A DNA stretch of 64,000 nt, taken from assembly GCA_035456405.1 (NCBI GenBank), contig DATIDG010000106.1, forward strand, positions 1-64,000. The letters are read 5' to 3'. Under the pieces are notes generated by a model. That model ran no database searches. It saw only the letters and a program-made list of their open reading frames with translations, and was not told the DNA's origin. This document shows, in pieces, positions 52,099-60,202 of the stretch (its first letter is position 1; every line of letters starts with the position of its first letter). The stretch comes from JAGVSZ01 sp035456405 (GTDB lineage Bacteria; Pseudomonadota; Gammaproteobacteria; Burkholderiales; SG8-39). A program made the position numbers and the translations under genes.

Positions 52099-54467
52099 GG
52101 CACGAAGACGTCTCGCTGCGGCGCGGCCCTGCGCCGGCCGTCCATTCGATCGGCGAGCGCACGCCGCTCGTCGACGGCATCGAGAAGGTCACCGGCCGCG
52201 CGCGCTACACCGCCGACCTGCCGTTGGGCCCGACGCTGGTGGGGCGCATCGGCCGCAGCCCGGTCGCGCACGGCGTGATCCGGCGCATCGACGCCACCCA
52301 CGCGCGAGCGCTGCCCGGCGTGCGCGCGGTCATCACCGGCGAGGACTTCGCGGCGCCGTACGGCGTGATCCCGATCGCGCAGAACGAGTGGCCGCTGGCG
52401 CGCGGCAAGGTGCGCTATCGCGGCGAGCCGCTGTTCGCGGTTGCGGCCGACGACGACGCGAGCGCCGCCGCCGCGCTGGCCGCGATCGCGCTCGACATCG
52501 AGCCGCTGCCGGCGTACTTCACGACGGCCGAGGCACGCGCCGATGGCGCGGTGCTGCTGCACGACAACAAGCCGGGCAACATCGAGCGCCAGGTCGAGCA
52601 GGACTTCGGCGACGTCGACGCCGGGCTGGCATCGGCCGACCTCGTGCTCGAGCGTCGCTACGAGTGCGCCGAGGTCGCGCACGGCCAGATCGAGCTCGAC
52701 GCCACCGTCGCGCAATGGGAGCCCGAAAGCGAGCGCCTGACCGTGCACTCGGTGACCCAGGTGCCGTACTACCTGCACCTCACGCTCGCGCAGACCCTCG
52801 GGCTCGACGGCGCGCAGATCCGGGTCGTCAAGCCGTTCGTCGGCGGGGGCTTCGGCCACCGCGTCGAGCCGCTGAACTTCGAGATGGTCGCCGCCGCGCT
52901 CGCGCGTGCGGCCGGCGGCGCGGTGACCGTCGAGCTGACCCGCGAGGAGGTGTTCCTGACCCACCGCGGCCGGCCGGCCACCGAAGTGCGGCTGAAGATC
53001 GGCATGACGCGCAGCGGCGAGATCACCGCAGTCGACGCCGAGGTCGTTCAGCGCGGCGGCGCCTACGGCGGGTACGGCCTGGTGACGATCCTGTATGCCG
53101 GCGCGCTGCTGCACGCCCTGTACAAGGTCGGCGCGGTGCGCTACCGGGGGTTCCGGGTCTACACGAACCTGCCGCCGTGCGGGGCGATGCGCGGGCACGG
53201 CGCAGTCAACGTCCGCTTCGCGTTCGAGTCGCTGCTCGACGAGATGGCCGCGCAGCTCGGACTCGACCCGTTCGCTGTGCGGCGCGCGAACCTGATCGAG
53301 GCGCCGTACCGCACGCTCAACGAGCTGCAGGTCAATTCATACGGGCTGCCGGCTTGCCTCGACGCGGTCGAGGTCGCCTCGGGCTGGCGTGCGCGGCGCG
53401 GCAAGCTGCCGCGCGGCCGCGGGCTCGGCATGGCCTGCTCGCACTACGTCTCCGGCTCGGCCAAGCCGGTGCACTGGAGCGGCGAGCCGCACGCGGTGAT
53501 CAACCTCAAGCTCGATTTCGACAATGGCATCACGATCCTGACTGGCGCTTCCGACATCGGGCAGGGCTCGTCGACGCTGCTCACGCAAGTGGTCGCCGAA
53601 GTGCTGCTCCTGCCGATGGCGCGCATACGCGTAGTGGCGACCGACTCCGCGTTGACGCCCAAGGACAACGGCTCGTACTCGTCGCGCGTGTCATTCATGG
53701 TCGGCAATGCGGCGCTGCGCGCTGCGCAGGCGATGAAGCGCGTGCTCGTGGAGGCCGCCGCCAAGCGCCTCGAGGTCGAGCCCGACGACATCGACTGGCA
53801 GGGCGAGTCGTGCCGCGTCGCCGGCACCGATCGCACCATCGATTTCGCGCAGGTCGTGCAGGCCGCCCTGGCCGATGCCGGCACGCTGACCGTCAAGGGC
53901 GCCTGGTCGACGCCGCCGGAGACGCAGGGCGGCAAGTTCCGCGGCGCCGCGGTCGGCTCGACGGCCGGCTTCTCCTATGGCGCGCAGGTGGTCGAGGTGG
54001 CGGTCGACGAGGACACCGGGGCGGTGCGCGTCGAGCGCGTCTGGGTCGCGCACGATTGCGGCCGCGCAATCAATCCGCTGGCGGTCGAGGGCCAGGTGCA
54101 GGGTGGCGTGTGGATGGGCATGGGCCAGGCGCTGTCGGAGGAGACCCAGTTCCACGAGGGTCTGCCGCTGCGCGCGAACCTGATCGACTACCGCATCCCG
54201 ACCATCGCCGACTCGCCGCCTATCGAGGTGACGCTGGTCGAGAGCCGCGACCCGCTCGGTCCGTTCGGTGCCAAGGAAGCGAGCGAGGGTGCGCTGCACG
54301 GCTTCCCGCCCGCGCTCGCCGCCGCCGTGTGCGATGCGGTCGGTATCCGTTCGCACGAGCTGCCCCTGTCGCCAGACCGGCTGCTAGAGGCGATCCACGC
54401 GCGGCGGCTCGAAGAGCGCCGGCAGGCGCAGCGCGCGCAGCGGCAGAAGCAGGGGGAACCCGGATGA
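52095..54467 (+). CDS. hcrA: 4-hydroxybenzoyl-CoA reductase, alpha subunit (molybdopterin)
   Basis: A 790-residue molybdenum-cofactor subunit. It starts with the xanthine-dehydrogenase a/b hammerhead domain (LVDGIEKVTGRARYTADLPL), followed by the Mo-cofactor domains: VKPFVGGGFGHRVEPLNFE, TNLPPCGAMRGHGAVN, GASDIGQGSSTLLTQV, DNGSYSSRVSFMVGNAAL and the catalytic glutamate region FGAKEASEG. Length is close to known HcrA (about 770). With HcrB and HcrC it reductively removes the phenolic hydroxyl of 4-hydroxybenzoyl-CoA, yielding benzoyl-CoA. ATG 52095 follows GGGAGGA. The same frame is open far upstream, but only as a shadow of hcrC. Confidence 0.9.
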
Positions 54468-54561
54468 GGCCGATACCGGAGGCATCGCATTTCCTGACTT
54501 GCGGGCGCACAAAGGGGCGCTGCGGAGCGGCCTTGCCCACTTTGTTGCGTGGAGAACTGAC

Positions 54562-55536
54562 GTGAACGGTCTGCCCGAATTCACCCTCGCCCGGCCGGCC
54601 AGCCTGGCCGAGGCCGCTGCGTTGCTTGCCGCCGGCGCGCGCGCCCTCGCCGGCGGCACCGACCTGCTGCCCAACATGCGCCACGGGCTCGAGCGCCCGC
54701 AGCAGCTGGTCGACCTCCGGGGCATCCGGGGGCTCGACGCTATCGACGAGCGCGACGGCGGACTGGTCATCGGCGCCGGCGTGACGCTCGCGCGGCTGGT
54801 CGGTGACGCCCGCATCGCGCGCCTCCTGCCGGCGCTCGCGGAGGCGGCGCGCGCGGTCGCCGGTCCCGGCCATCGCAGCGCGGCCACGCTCGGCGGCAAC
54901 CTGTGCCAGGACACGCGCTGCGTCTATTACAACCAGAGCGAGTGGTGGCGCCAGGCGAACGGCTGGTGCCTGAAGCGCGGCGGCGACGTCTGCCACGTCG
55001 CGCCGCAGGGCCACCGCTGCCACGCTGCGTTCAGCGGCGACGTTGCCCCCGCGCTGCTCGCGGTGCGCGCCGAGCTGGAGATCGCCATGCCAGGCGGGGA
55101 GCGCCGCATGCCGCTCGCGCAGCTGTACCGCGACGACGGGGCGGCGCACCTGACGCTCGTGCCGGGCGAATTCGTCGCGCAGGTGCATGTCCGCGCGGCG
55201 GCGCCGGGGCGGCGCAGCGGCTATCGCAAGGCGCGGGCGCGGGGCTCGATCGACTTTCCGCTCGCGGGGGTCGCGGTCGTGCTGTCGGTGCGCGACGGCG
55301 CGCTGGCCGAGCTCGGCGTCGCGCTGAGCGGCACCAACTCCATGCCCTTCCTGCTCGAAGGCGTCGAGCCCTTCGTCGGCCGGCCGGTCGACGACGCGAT
55401 GCTCGCCGCGCTCGACAAGCTGGTGCAGAAGCAGGTGCGCCCGATGCGCAGCACCGTCACCCACTCGAACTACCGGCGCCAAGTGGCGTCCGTGCTGGCC
55501 CAGCGTCTGGTGCGCGAGCTGGCCGGCGCGGTCTGA
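54562..55536 (+). CDS. hcrB: 4-hydroxybenzoyl-CoA reductase, beta subunit (FAD, 4Fe-4S)
   Basis: A 324-residue FAD-binding subunit of the CO dehydrogenase medium-chain type (LAGGTDLLPNMRHG, then SAATLGGNLCQDTRC). It carries the extra iron-sulfur loop that separates 4-hydroxybenzoyl-CoA reductase from other family members: Cys120, Cys136, Cys144 and Cys153 with spacings 16, 8 and 9, the same spacings I recall for the 4Fe-4S ligands of the Thauera enzyme. This cluster lets the enzyme run in the reductive direction. Start is GTG 54562 with GGAGAA at 54551-54556. It is followed after 7 bp by the fused ligase gene. Confidence 0.92.
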   Translation: MNGLPEFTLARPASLAEAAALLAAGARALAGGTDLLPNMRHGLERPQQLVDLRGIRGLDAIDERDGGLVIGAGVTLARLVGDARIARLLPALAEAARAVAGPGHRSAATLGGNLCQDTRCVYYNQSEWWRQANGWCLKRGGDVCHVAPQGHRCHAAFSGDVAPALLAVRAELEIAMPGGERRMPLAQLYRDDGAAHLTLVPGEFVAQVHVRAAAPGRRSGYRKARARGSIDFPLAGVAVVLSVRDGALAELGVALSGTNSMPFLLEGVEPFVGRPVDDAMLAALDKLVQKQVRPMRSTVTHSNYRRQVASVLAQRLVRELAGAV

Positions 55537-55543
55537 GCACGCC

Positions 55544-57676
55544 ATGCTCTGCCCCAAATGCCACCGGCCCCTCGACGACGCCGACGAGGGCGTCTACATC
55601 TGCTGTGCCCACGCGATCCTGCAGTGGCGCTGCACTCAGTGCGCCAAGGTCAGCGAGGGCTTCGCGTTCCCGTACGGGCGCTGCCCGCACTGCGGCGGCG
55701 CGCTCGAGGCCCTCGATGGAGGGCGCGTCGACGAGGCAGTGCCGCTTGAGGGCGTGCGCCTCGCCTTCGAGATCGAGCTCGGCGGGCGGGCCTTCTACCA
55801 GCGCGCTGCGGCGGACAGCCGCGACCCGGCGCTGCGCGACCTGTTCGGCCGTTTCGCCCTGATGGAGGGCGAGCACATGGAGACGCTTTCGCGGCGCTAT
55901 CACATCGACGTGCCCGCGCCGTCGCCGGAGTTCCGGGTCGAGCGCGCGGCGATCTTCGCCGACGTCGAGAGCCGGCCGCAGGATTCTGCCAACCTGTTCC
56001 GCATCGCGATCGGGCTCGAGAAGCGTGCCGCGGCGTTCTTCGCCGCCCGCGCCGAGAAAACCGCGGCAGGCTCGGCGGAGCGCGAGCTGTACGGCGAGCT
56101 GGCCGCCGAGGAGCGCGAGCATGCCGACACGCTCGCCACCGAGTACGAGCGCTGGCGTGCGGGCAAGCCCGGTCTGTTCAGCCTCGACCTGCTCGGCGCA
56201 GGCGTGCCGCGGCCGGCCGCAGAACCGGTGGCGACGCTGAACGCCGCCGCTCTCCTGCTCGAGCGGCACGACGCGCAGCGGCCGGCGGTGTGCTGCGGCG
56301 AGCGAACGCTGAGCCGCGGTGCATTGCGCGACCACGCGGCCCGCGCAGCGGCCGTGTGGGCGGTGCGCGGGATCGGGCCCGGCGACCGTGTCGCGATCAA
56401 GCTGCCCGATGGATGCGAATGGGTGACCGCCTTTCTGGGCACGATGTGGGCAGGCGCCGTCGCCGTGGCGGTCAACCCGCGCATTCCGGCGCCCGAATGG
56501 CAATACATCCTCGACGAGGCCGGCTTCAGCGTGATCCTGGCCGAGTCGGACGGGGACACGCCCTCGCCCTGGCGGGAGCGCGTGTTGCGCGTCGACGTCT
56601 GGCAACGCGACATCGCACGCGCGACGCCGGTCGACCCGCGGCCGATGGCGCCGGATTCGCCGGCGTTCTGGGTCCATTCGTCGGGGACCTCGGGCAGGCC
56701 CAAGGCGGTGGTGCATGCGCACCGCTTCGTGCGGCAGATCGAGCAGGTGTCGCGCGAGGGATTGGGCATCCGATCCGACGACCGCATGTTCGCGAGCTCG
56801 AAGCTCTTCTTCTCGTATCCGCAGACCAACAGCTTGTTCGCCGGTCTGAAGCTCGGCGCGACCGTGATCCTCGACCCGCAATGGCCCACCGGGGCGAGCG
56901 TGGCGGCCACGGTCGCGGCGCAGCGCCCGACGGTGCTGTTCAGCGTGCCGTCGCTGTACCGGAACATGCTGCACGAACGGGTGGCGCCCGGGATCGCCAA
57001 GGCAGGCGTGCGGCTGTGCGTGTCGGCCGGCGAGGCGCTGCCAGCCAGCGTGCGCGAGCAGTGGCGTGCGCAGACGGGTTTGTCCATCGTCGACGGCTAC
57101 GGTGCGTCCGAGACGCTGATCCTGGTCATGCTCGGCCGCGACGACGAGCAGGGCTTCATGCCGTCGCCCGGCGTGGACATCCGGCCGCTCGACGAGGTGG
57201 CGCCCGGCGCGCCGACGCGGCTGATGATCCACGCGCCGACGCTCGCGCTCGGGTACCTCGACCGGCCGCAGGCGCAGGCCGAGACCTTCCGCGAAGGCGC
57301 GTTCTGCCCGGCCGACCTGTGGGCGCGCAACCCGGCGGGCGGCTGGCGCTTCGCGGGCCGCGAAGACTCGCTGGTGAAGATCCGCGGCCGGTGGGTCAAC
57401 CTGGTCGAGCTCGCCGAGCGCCTCGCCTCGCAGGCGCCGGGCGTCGTCGAAGGCGCAGCGGTGTGCGTTCCCGACAGCGACGGCGTTGATGCGGTCGCAT
57501 TCTTCTTTGTCGCAGCCGACACCGACGCGACTCGCGCCGCCTTGCAGGCCTGCGCCGAGACCCTGCCGCACTACCAGCGCCCGCGCTGGCTGCACGCGGT
57601 GGCGACCCTGCCGCGCACGCCCACCGGCAAGCTGCTGCGCCGCAAGCTCCAGGAGCTGCACGGCACGCTGACCTGA
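55544..57676 (+). CDS. Zinc-ribbon/rubrerythrin/aryl-CoA ligase fusion protein
   Basis: A 710-residue three-part protein. Residues 1-55: two Cys-pair ribbons (Cys3/6 with Cys20/21; Cys30/33 with Cys47/50, rubredoxin-like). Residues 65-200: a rubrerythrin-type four-helix domain with possible di-iron ligands Glu76/78, Glu108-x2-His111, Glu159 and Glu190-x2-His193. Residues 220-710: a full acyl-CoA ligase of the benzoate/4-hydroxybenzoate group, with P-loop HSSGTSGRPKAVVH at 378-391, GYGASET at 518, hinge GREDSLVKIRGRWVN and catalytic Lys696 in PTGKLLRRK. Position after hcrB suggests it makes 4-hydroxybenzoyl-CoA. The rubrerythrin part may remove peroxide or O2, or sense it; this is inference. 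No internal frameshift or start is apparent, so it looks like one true fusion. Confidence 0.88.
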   Translation: MLCPKCHRPLDDADEGVYICCAHAILQWRCTQCAKVSEGFAFPYGRCPHCGGALEALDGGRVDEAVPLEGVRLAFEIELGGRAFYQRAAADSRDPALRDLFGRFALMEGEHMETLSRRYHIDVPAPSPEFRVERAAIFADVESRPQDSANLFRIAIGLEKRAAAFFAARAEKTAAGSAERELYGELAAEEREHADTLATEYERWRAGKPGLFSLDLLGAGVPRPAAEPVATLNAAALLLERHDAQRPAVCCGERTLSRGALRDHAARAAAVWAVRGIGPGDRVAIKLPDGCEWVTAFLGTMWAGAVAVAVNPRIPAPEWQYILDEAGFSVILAESDGDTPSPWRERVLRVDVWQRDIARATPVDPRPMAPDSPAFWVHSSGTSGRPKAVVHAHRFVRQIEQVSREGLGIRSDDRMFASSKLFFSYPQTNSLFAGLKLGATVILDPQWPTGASVAATVAAQRPTVLFSVPSLYRNMLHERVAPGIAKAGVRLCVSAGEALPASVREQWRAQTGLSIVDGYGASETLILVMLGRDDEQGFMPSPGVDIRPLDEVAPGAPTRLMIHAPTLALGYLDRPQAQAETFREGAFCPADLWARNPAGGWRFAGREDSLVKIRGRWVNLVELAERLASQAPGVVEGAAVCVPDSDGVDAVAFFFVAADTDATRAALQACAETLPHYQRPRWLHAVATLPRTPTGKLLRRKLQELHGTLT

Positions 57677-57679
57677 AGG

Positions 57680-57895
57680 TCACACTGCATCCCGCCGCAC
57701 GATGGCGTGAATGCCCTTGATGCCGTGGACGGGCTGGGTGACGAGCAGGTCGCAGGCGAAGCTGCAGAACACGCAGCCTCCGAGCGCGGCCAGCCTTTCA
57801 TGGCCAGCAGCCACGCGATCATCTCCCGCGGCGCCTGCTTCGCGGCGTCGTCCGGATCCTCATTGAGTCCCGGCGTGACGGAGGCGTCGGCGCGT
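57680..57895 (-). pseudogene. C-terminal remnant of an acetamidase/formamidase gene
   Basis: On the minus strand one frame reads NEDPDDAAKQAPREMIAWLL and, after a frameshift, CVFCSFACDLLVTQPVHGIK and GIHAIVRRDAV before a stop at 57680. Together they resemble the C terminus of acetamidase/formamidase proteins (REMIDWL, then CSLAADL-VTQ-V-KGVH). The front of the gene is gone. It fills the 318-bp gap between the fusion gene and the LigA-type gene. Confidence 0.6.
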
Positions 57896-57994
57896 GATCG
57901 CGCGCGGCATCGCCGCTGCGCCAACTCGCGCCGGACGCTACGATGGCGGGCGGGAAAATTGTGCGGAAGAGAAACGCGGCATGAGGAGCCGAGC

Positions 57995-58297
57995 ATGAGC
58001 ATCCTGAACACCGACAAGACGCTGCCGGCCAACAAGCTGATCTTCGAGGTGCGGCGCGACGCCGCCAAGCGCGAGCGCTTCCGCAGCGATCTCGAAGGCC
58101 TGATGCGCGACTACGGGCTTTCCGAGGAGGAAAGGCGCGCCTTGCGCGAGGCCGACCTCCGGCGCCTGGGCGAGCTGGGCATGCACCCCTACTTCCTGCC
58201 GCAGGTGACGCGGCTGTTCAAGGGCGCGGGCTACAACCACAACCAGAGCGAGGCCGCGCAGCTCTATGCCGCGAAGATGCTGAAGGAAAAATACTGA
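57995..58297 (+). CDS. LigA-type small subunit of an extradiol dioxygenase
   Basis: A 100-residue helical protein of the protocatechuate 4,5-dioxygenase alpha-subunit (LigA) family: LMRDYGLSEEERRALREADL, then LGELGMHPYFLPQVTRLF. It caps the active site of the LigB-type partner encoded 2 bp downstream. GAGGAG before ATG 57995 fixes the start; the frame is open further upstream through the acetamidase remnant. Whether it is co-transcribed with the hcr operon is open, as about 300 bp separate them. Confidence 0.85.
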   Translation: MSILNTDKTLPANKLIFEVRRDAAKRERFRSDLEGLMRDYGLSEEERRALREADLRRLGELGMHPYFLPQVTRLFKGAGYNHNQSEAAQLYAAKMLKEKY

Positions 58298-58299
58298 CC

Positions 58300-59139
58300 A
58301 TGGCCGAGATCGTTTCCGTCATCGCGCTCGCCCACGCGCCCGGCGCCACCGGCTGGCTGGACAAGGCGCCGAAGCACGAGCAGGACGGGCTGCTGGCGGG
58401 CTACGGCCGCATGGGCGAGTCCCTGCGCGCGGCGCAACCCGACGTCATCGTCGGCGTGGCCAACGACCACCTGCTCAACTTCCCGATGGAAAGCGTGCCC
58501 GACTGGTGCGTCGGCACCGCCCAGCGCTGGCGCGGGCCGGCGGAATGGTTCCGGGACTGGGTCAACGTGCCGCCGTACGAGGTCGCGGGCAACCGGGGCC
58601 TCGCGCGCCACATCGTGCGCGAGTCCGGCAAGCGCGGCTTCAATCTCGCGTTCTCGGACGCGCTCGAGTTCGACGACAACTGGTCGGTGCCGCTCAAGTT
58701 CCTCACGCCGCGGTACGACGTGGCGCTGGTGCCGATTCACATGAACTGCGTGGTGCCGCCGCTGCCCGCGCCGGAACGCTGCCACGCCTTCGGGCAGACG
58801 CTGGCGGAAGTGGTGCGCGCCTGGCCGGAGCAGCTGCGCGTGGCGATCATGGCCACCGGCGGCCTGTCGCACGACCCCGGCGGCGACCGGTACTTCGACG
58901 TGGACGAGAAGTTCGACCGCTGGTTCCTGGAGCTGCTGGGCACCGGTGACGCCGGGCGCGTCCTGCGCGAGGCGACCATCGAGCGCATGATCGCCGCCGG
59001 AGACGGCGGCACCGTGGAGTTGCTCGCCTGGCTGGTGGCGATGGGCGCAGCGGGCCGCCGCGCCGCCAGGACGGACTTCTACGTTCCCTCGGTCGCCCTC
59101 CGCTGCGGCATGGGCGGAGTCAACTGGAACGTTGCCTAG
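58300..59139 (+). CDS. LigB-type class III extradiol ring-cleavage dioxygenase
   Basis: A 279-residue Fe(II) dioxygenase, catalytic partner of the LigA-type protein. Iron ligands by analogy with LigB are His12 (ALAHAPG), His57 (GVANDHLLNF) and Glu240 (GGTVELLAW), with the catalytic His191 in GGLSHDPGG. It should open a catechol-type ring next to the hydroxyl pair using O2. The substrate (protocatechuate, gallate or another dihydroxy-aromatic) cannot be read from sequence. An O2-dependent enzyme beside a set of anaerobic genes is unexpected. Confidence 0.87.
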   Translation: MAEIVSVIALAHAPGATGWLDKAPKHEQDGLLAGYGRMGESLRAAQPDVIVGVANDHLLNFPMESVPDWCVGTAQRWRGPAEWFRDWVNVPPYEVAGNRGLARHIVRESGKRGFNLAFSDALEFDDNWSVPLKFLTPRYDVALVPIHMNCVVPPLPAPERCHAFGQTLAEVVRAWPEQLRVAIMATGGLSHDPGGDRYFDVDEKFDRWFLELLGTGDAGRVLREATIERMIAAGDGGTVELLAWLVAMGAAGRRAARTDFYVPSVALRCGMGGVNWNVA

Positions 59140-59228
59140 GGAAACCTTGCAAGAGGGGCTACTCCCCCTCTTTCGAATCTCCGATCCCAGCGCAAAACCT
59201 CTTGAGGCCGAGGTGCTGCAGGGAGCCC

Positions 59229-59633
59229 CTAGCCCAAGTAGGCCACGCAGTCGATCTCGACGTTGACCCCGGCGCGGTGCGGCGTGCCGCCGGTGCAGGT
59301 GCGCGTGACCTTCTCGCCGGCCATGAACTCGCGGAAGGTCTCGTTGAAGGCCGGGAAGTCCGCCGTGTTCCGGAGGCACACCCGCATGTTGACCACGTTT
59401 GCCAGCGTCGCGCCGCCGGCGTTCAGGACCTCGACGAGGTTCTTCAGAGTCTGGCGCGTCTGCGCGCGGATGTCGGCAGAGACGACCTCCGTCGTCGCCG
59501 GGTCGAGTGGCCCCTGCCCCGAGACATAGAGGAATTCGCCGGCGCGGATCGCCTGAGCCAGCGGCGAGGGCGTGCTCCCGTCGGTGAAGCCGGTGACCGG
59601 CGCACGCGGGGACTGGACCAGGATCTTCGGCAT
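59229..59633 (-). CDS. RidA family protein, possible 2-aminomuconate deaminase
   Basis: A 134-residue RidA/YjgF-fold protein: FLYVSGQGPLDPATTEVVSA, TRQTLKNLVEVLNAGGATLA, MRVCLRNTADFPAFNE and a final VEIDCVAYLG. It lacks the RNxxR arginine of canonical RidA in the usual form (here MRVCLRN), as some specialised deaminases do. It lies 8 bp after the 3-hydroxyanthranilate dioxygenase gene, where 2-aminomuconate deaminase genes occur in nitrobenzoate and tryptophan pathways, so that role is likely but not proven. Confidence 0.82.
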   Translation of the reverse strand: MPKILVQSPRAPVTGFTDGSTPSPLAQAIRAGEFLYVSGQGPLDPATTEVVSADIRAQTRQTLKNLVEVLNAGGATLANVVNMRVCLRNTADFPAFNETFREFMAGEKVTRTCTGGTPHRAGVNVEIDCVAYLG

Positions 59634-59641
59634 CGCAGCCC

Positions 59642-60160
59642 CTAGACGACGTCCGGCGCCGGCATGACGTGGCCGCACTTCCTGCAGGTGCGGAACGCCT
59701 CGGTGTCGAAGAAGTTCCGGTAGGCCTTCGACACCGGGTCCGCCTTGTAGTCCTGCACCACGAACGCTTCCTCGTGCAGGAAGTTGTCGCACTCGGGGCA
59801 GTACCAGTGGAAGCGGTCGATCTCGCCGGGGCGGCGCTTGCGCTCGACGATGAGCGCGTAGGCGTCCGCCGGGAAGCGCGGCGAATGAGGCACCCCCGCG
59901 GGCGTGTAGATCACCGAGCCCTCGGGCAGCACCGCGACGTCCTCCTTGCCCTCCGGGGTGCGGTAATGCAGCCGCATCTCGCCCTTGATCTGGTACATCA
60001 ACTCGTCGCTGGGGTTGATGTGGAACTCGCTGCGGTACTCGCGGCCGCGGGCGACGAACGCCAGCGATTCGGTCTCCTGCCACAGCACGTCGACGCGCTT
60101 GCCCGACTCGCCGAGCGCGCGGGCGGTCTTGAACAGATCGACGATCGGCATCCGGACCAT
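59642..60160 (-). CDS. nbaC: 3-hydroxyanthranilate 3,4-dioxygenase
   Basis: A 172-residue cupin-fold Fe(II) dioxygenase. Metal-ligand region: EFHINPSDELMYQIKGEM; second cupin motif PAGVPHSPRFPAD. The C terminus carries a rubredoxin-like iron site with two Cys-x2-Cys pairs (WYCPECDNFLHEE and CRKCGHV), seen in bacterial enzymes of this family. It converts 3-hydroxyanthranilate to 2-amino-3-carboxymuconate semialdehyde. The decarboxylase and dehydrogenase of the route are not in this window, so the pathway is incomplete here. Confidence 0.9.
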   Translation of the reverse strand: MVRMPIVDLFKTARALGESGKRVDVLWQETESLAFVARGREYRSEFHINPSDELMYQIKGEMRLHYRTPEGKEDVAVLPEGSVIYTPAGVPHSPRFPADAYALIVERKRRPGEIDRFHWYCPECDNFLHEEAFVVQDYKADPVSKAYRNFFDTEAFRTCRKCGHVMPAPDVV

Positions 60161-60202
60161 CGTCAGTGCTCCTTTCCGGAATCGAGGGGACCTCGCCCGT
60201 CC

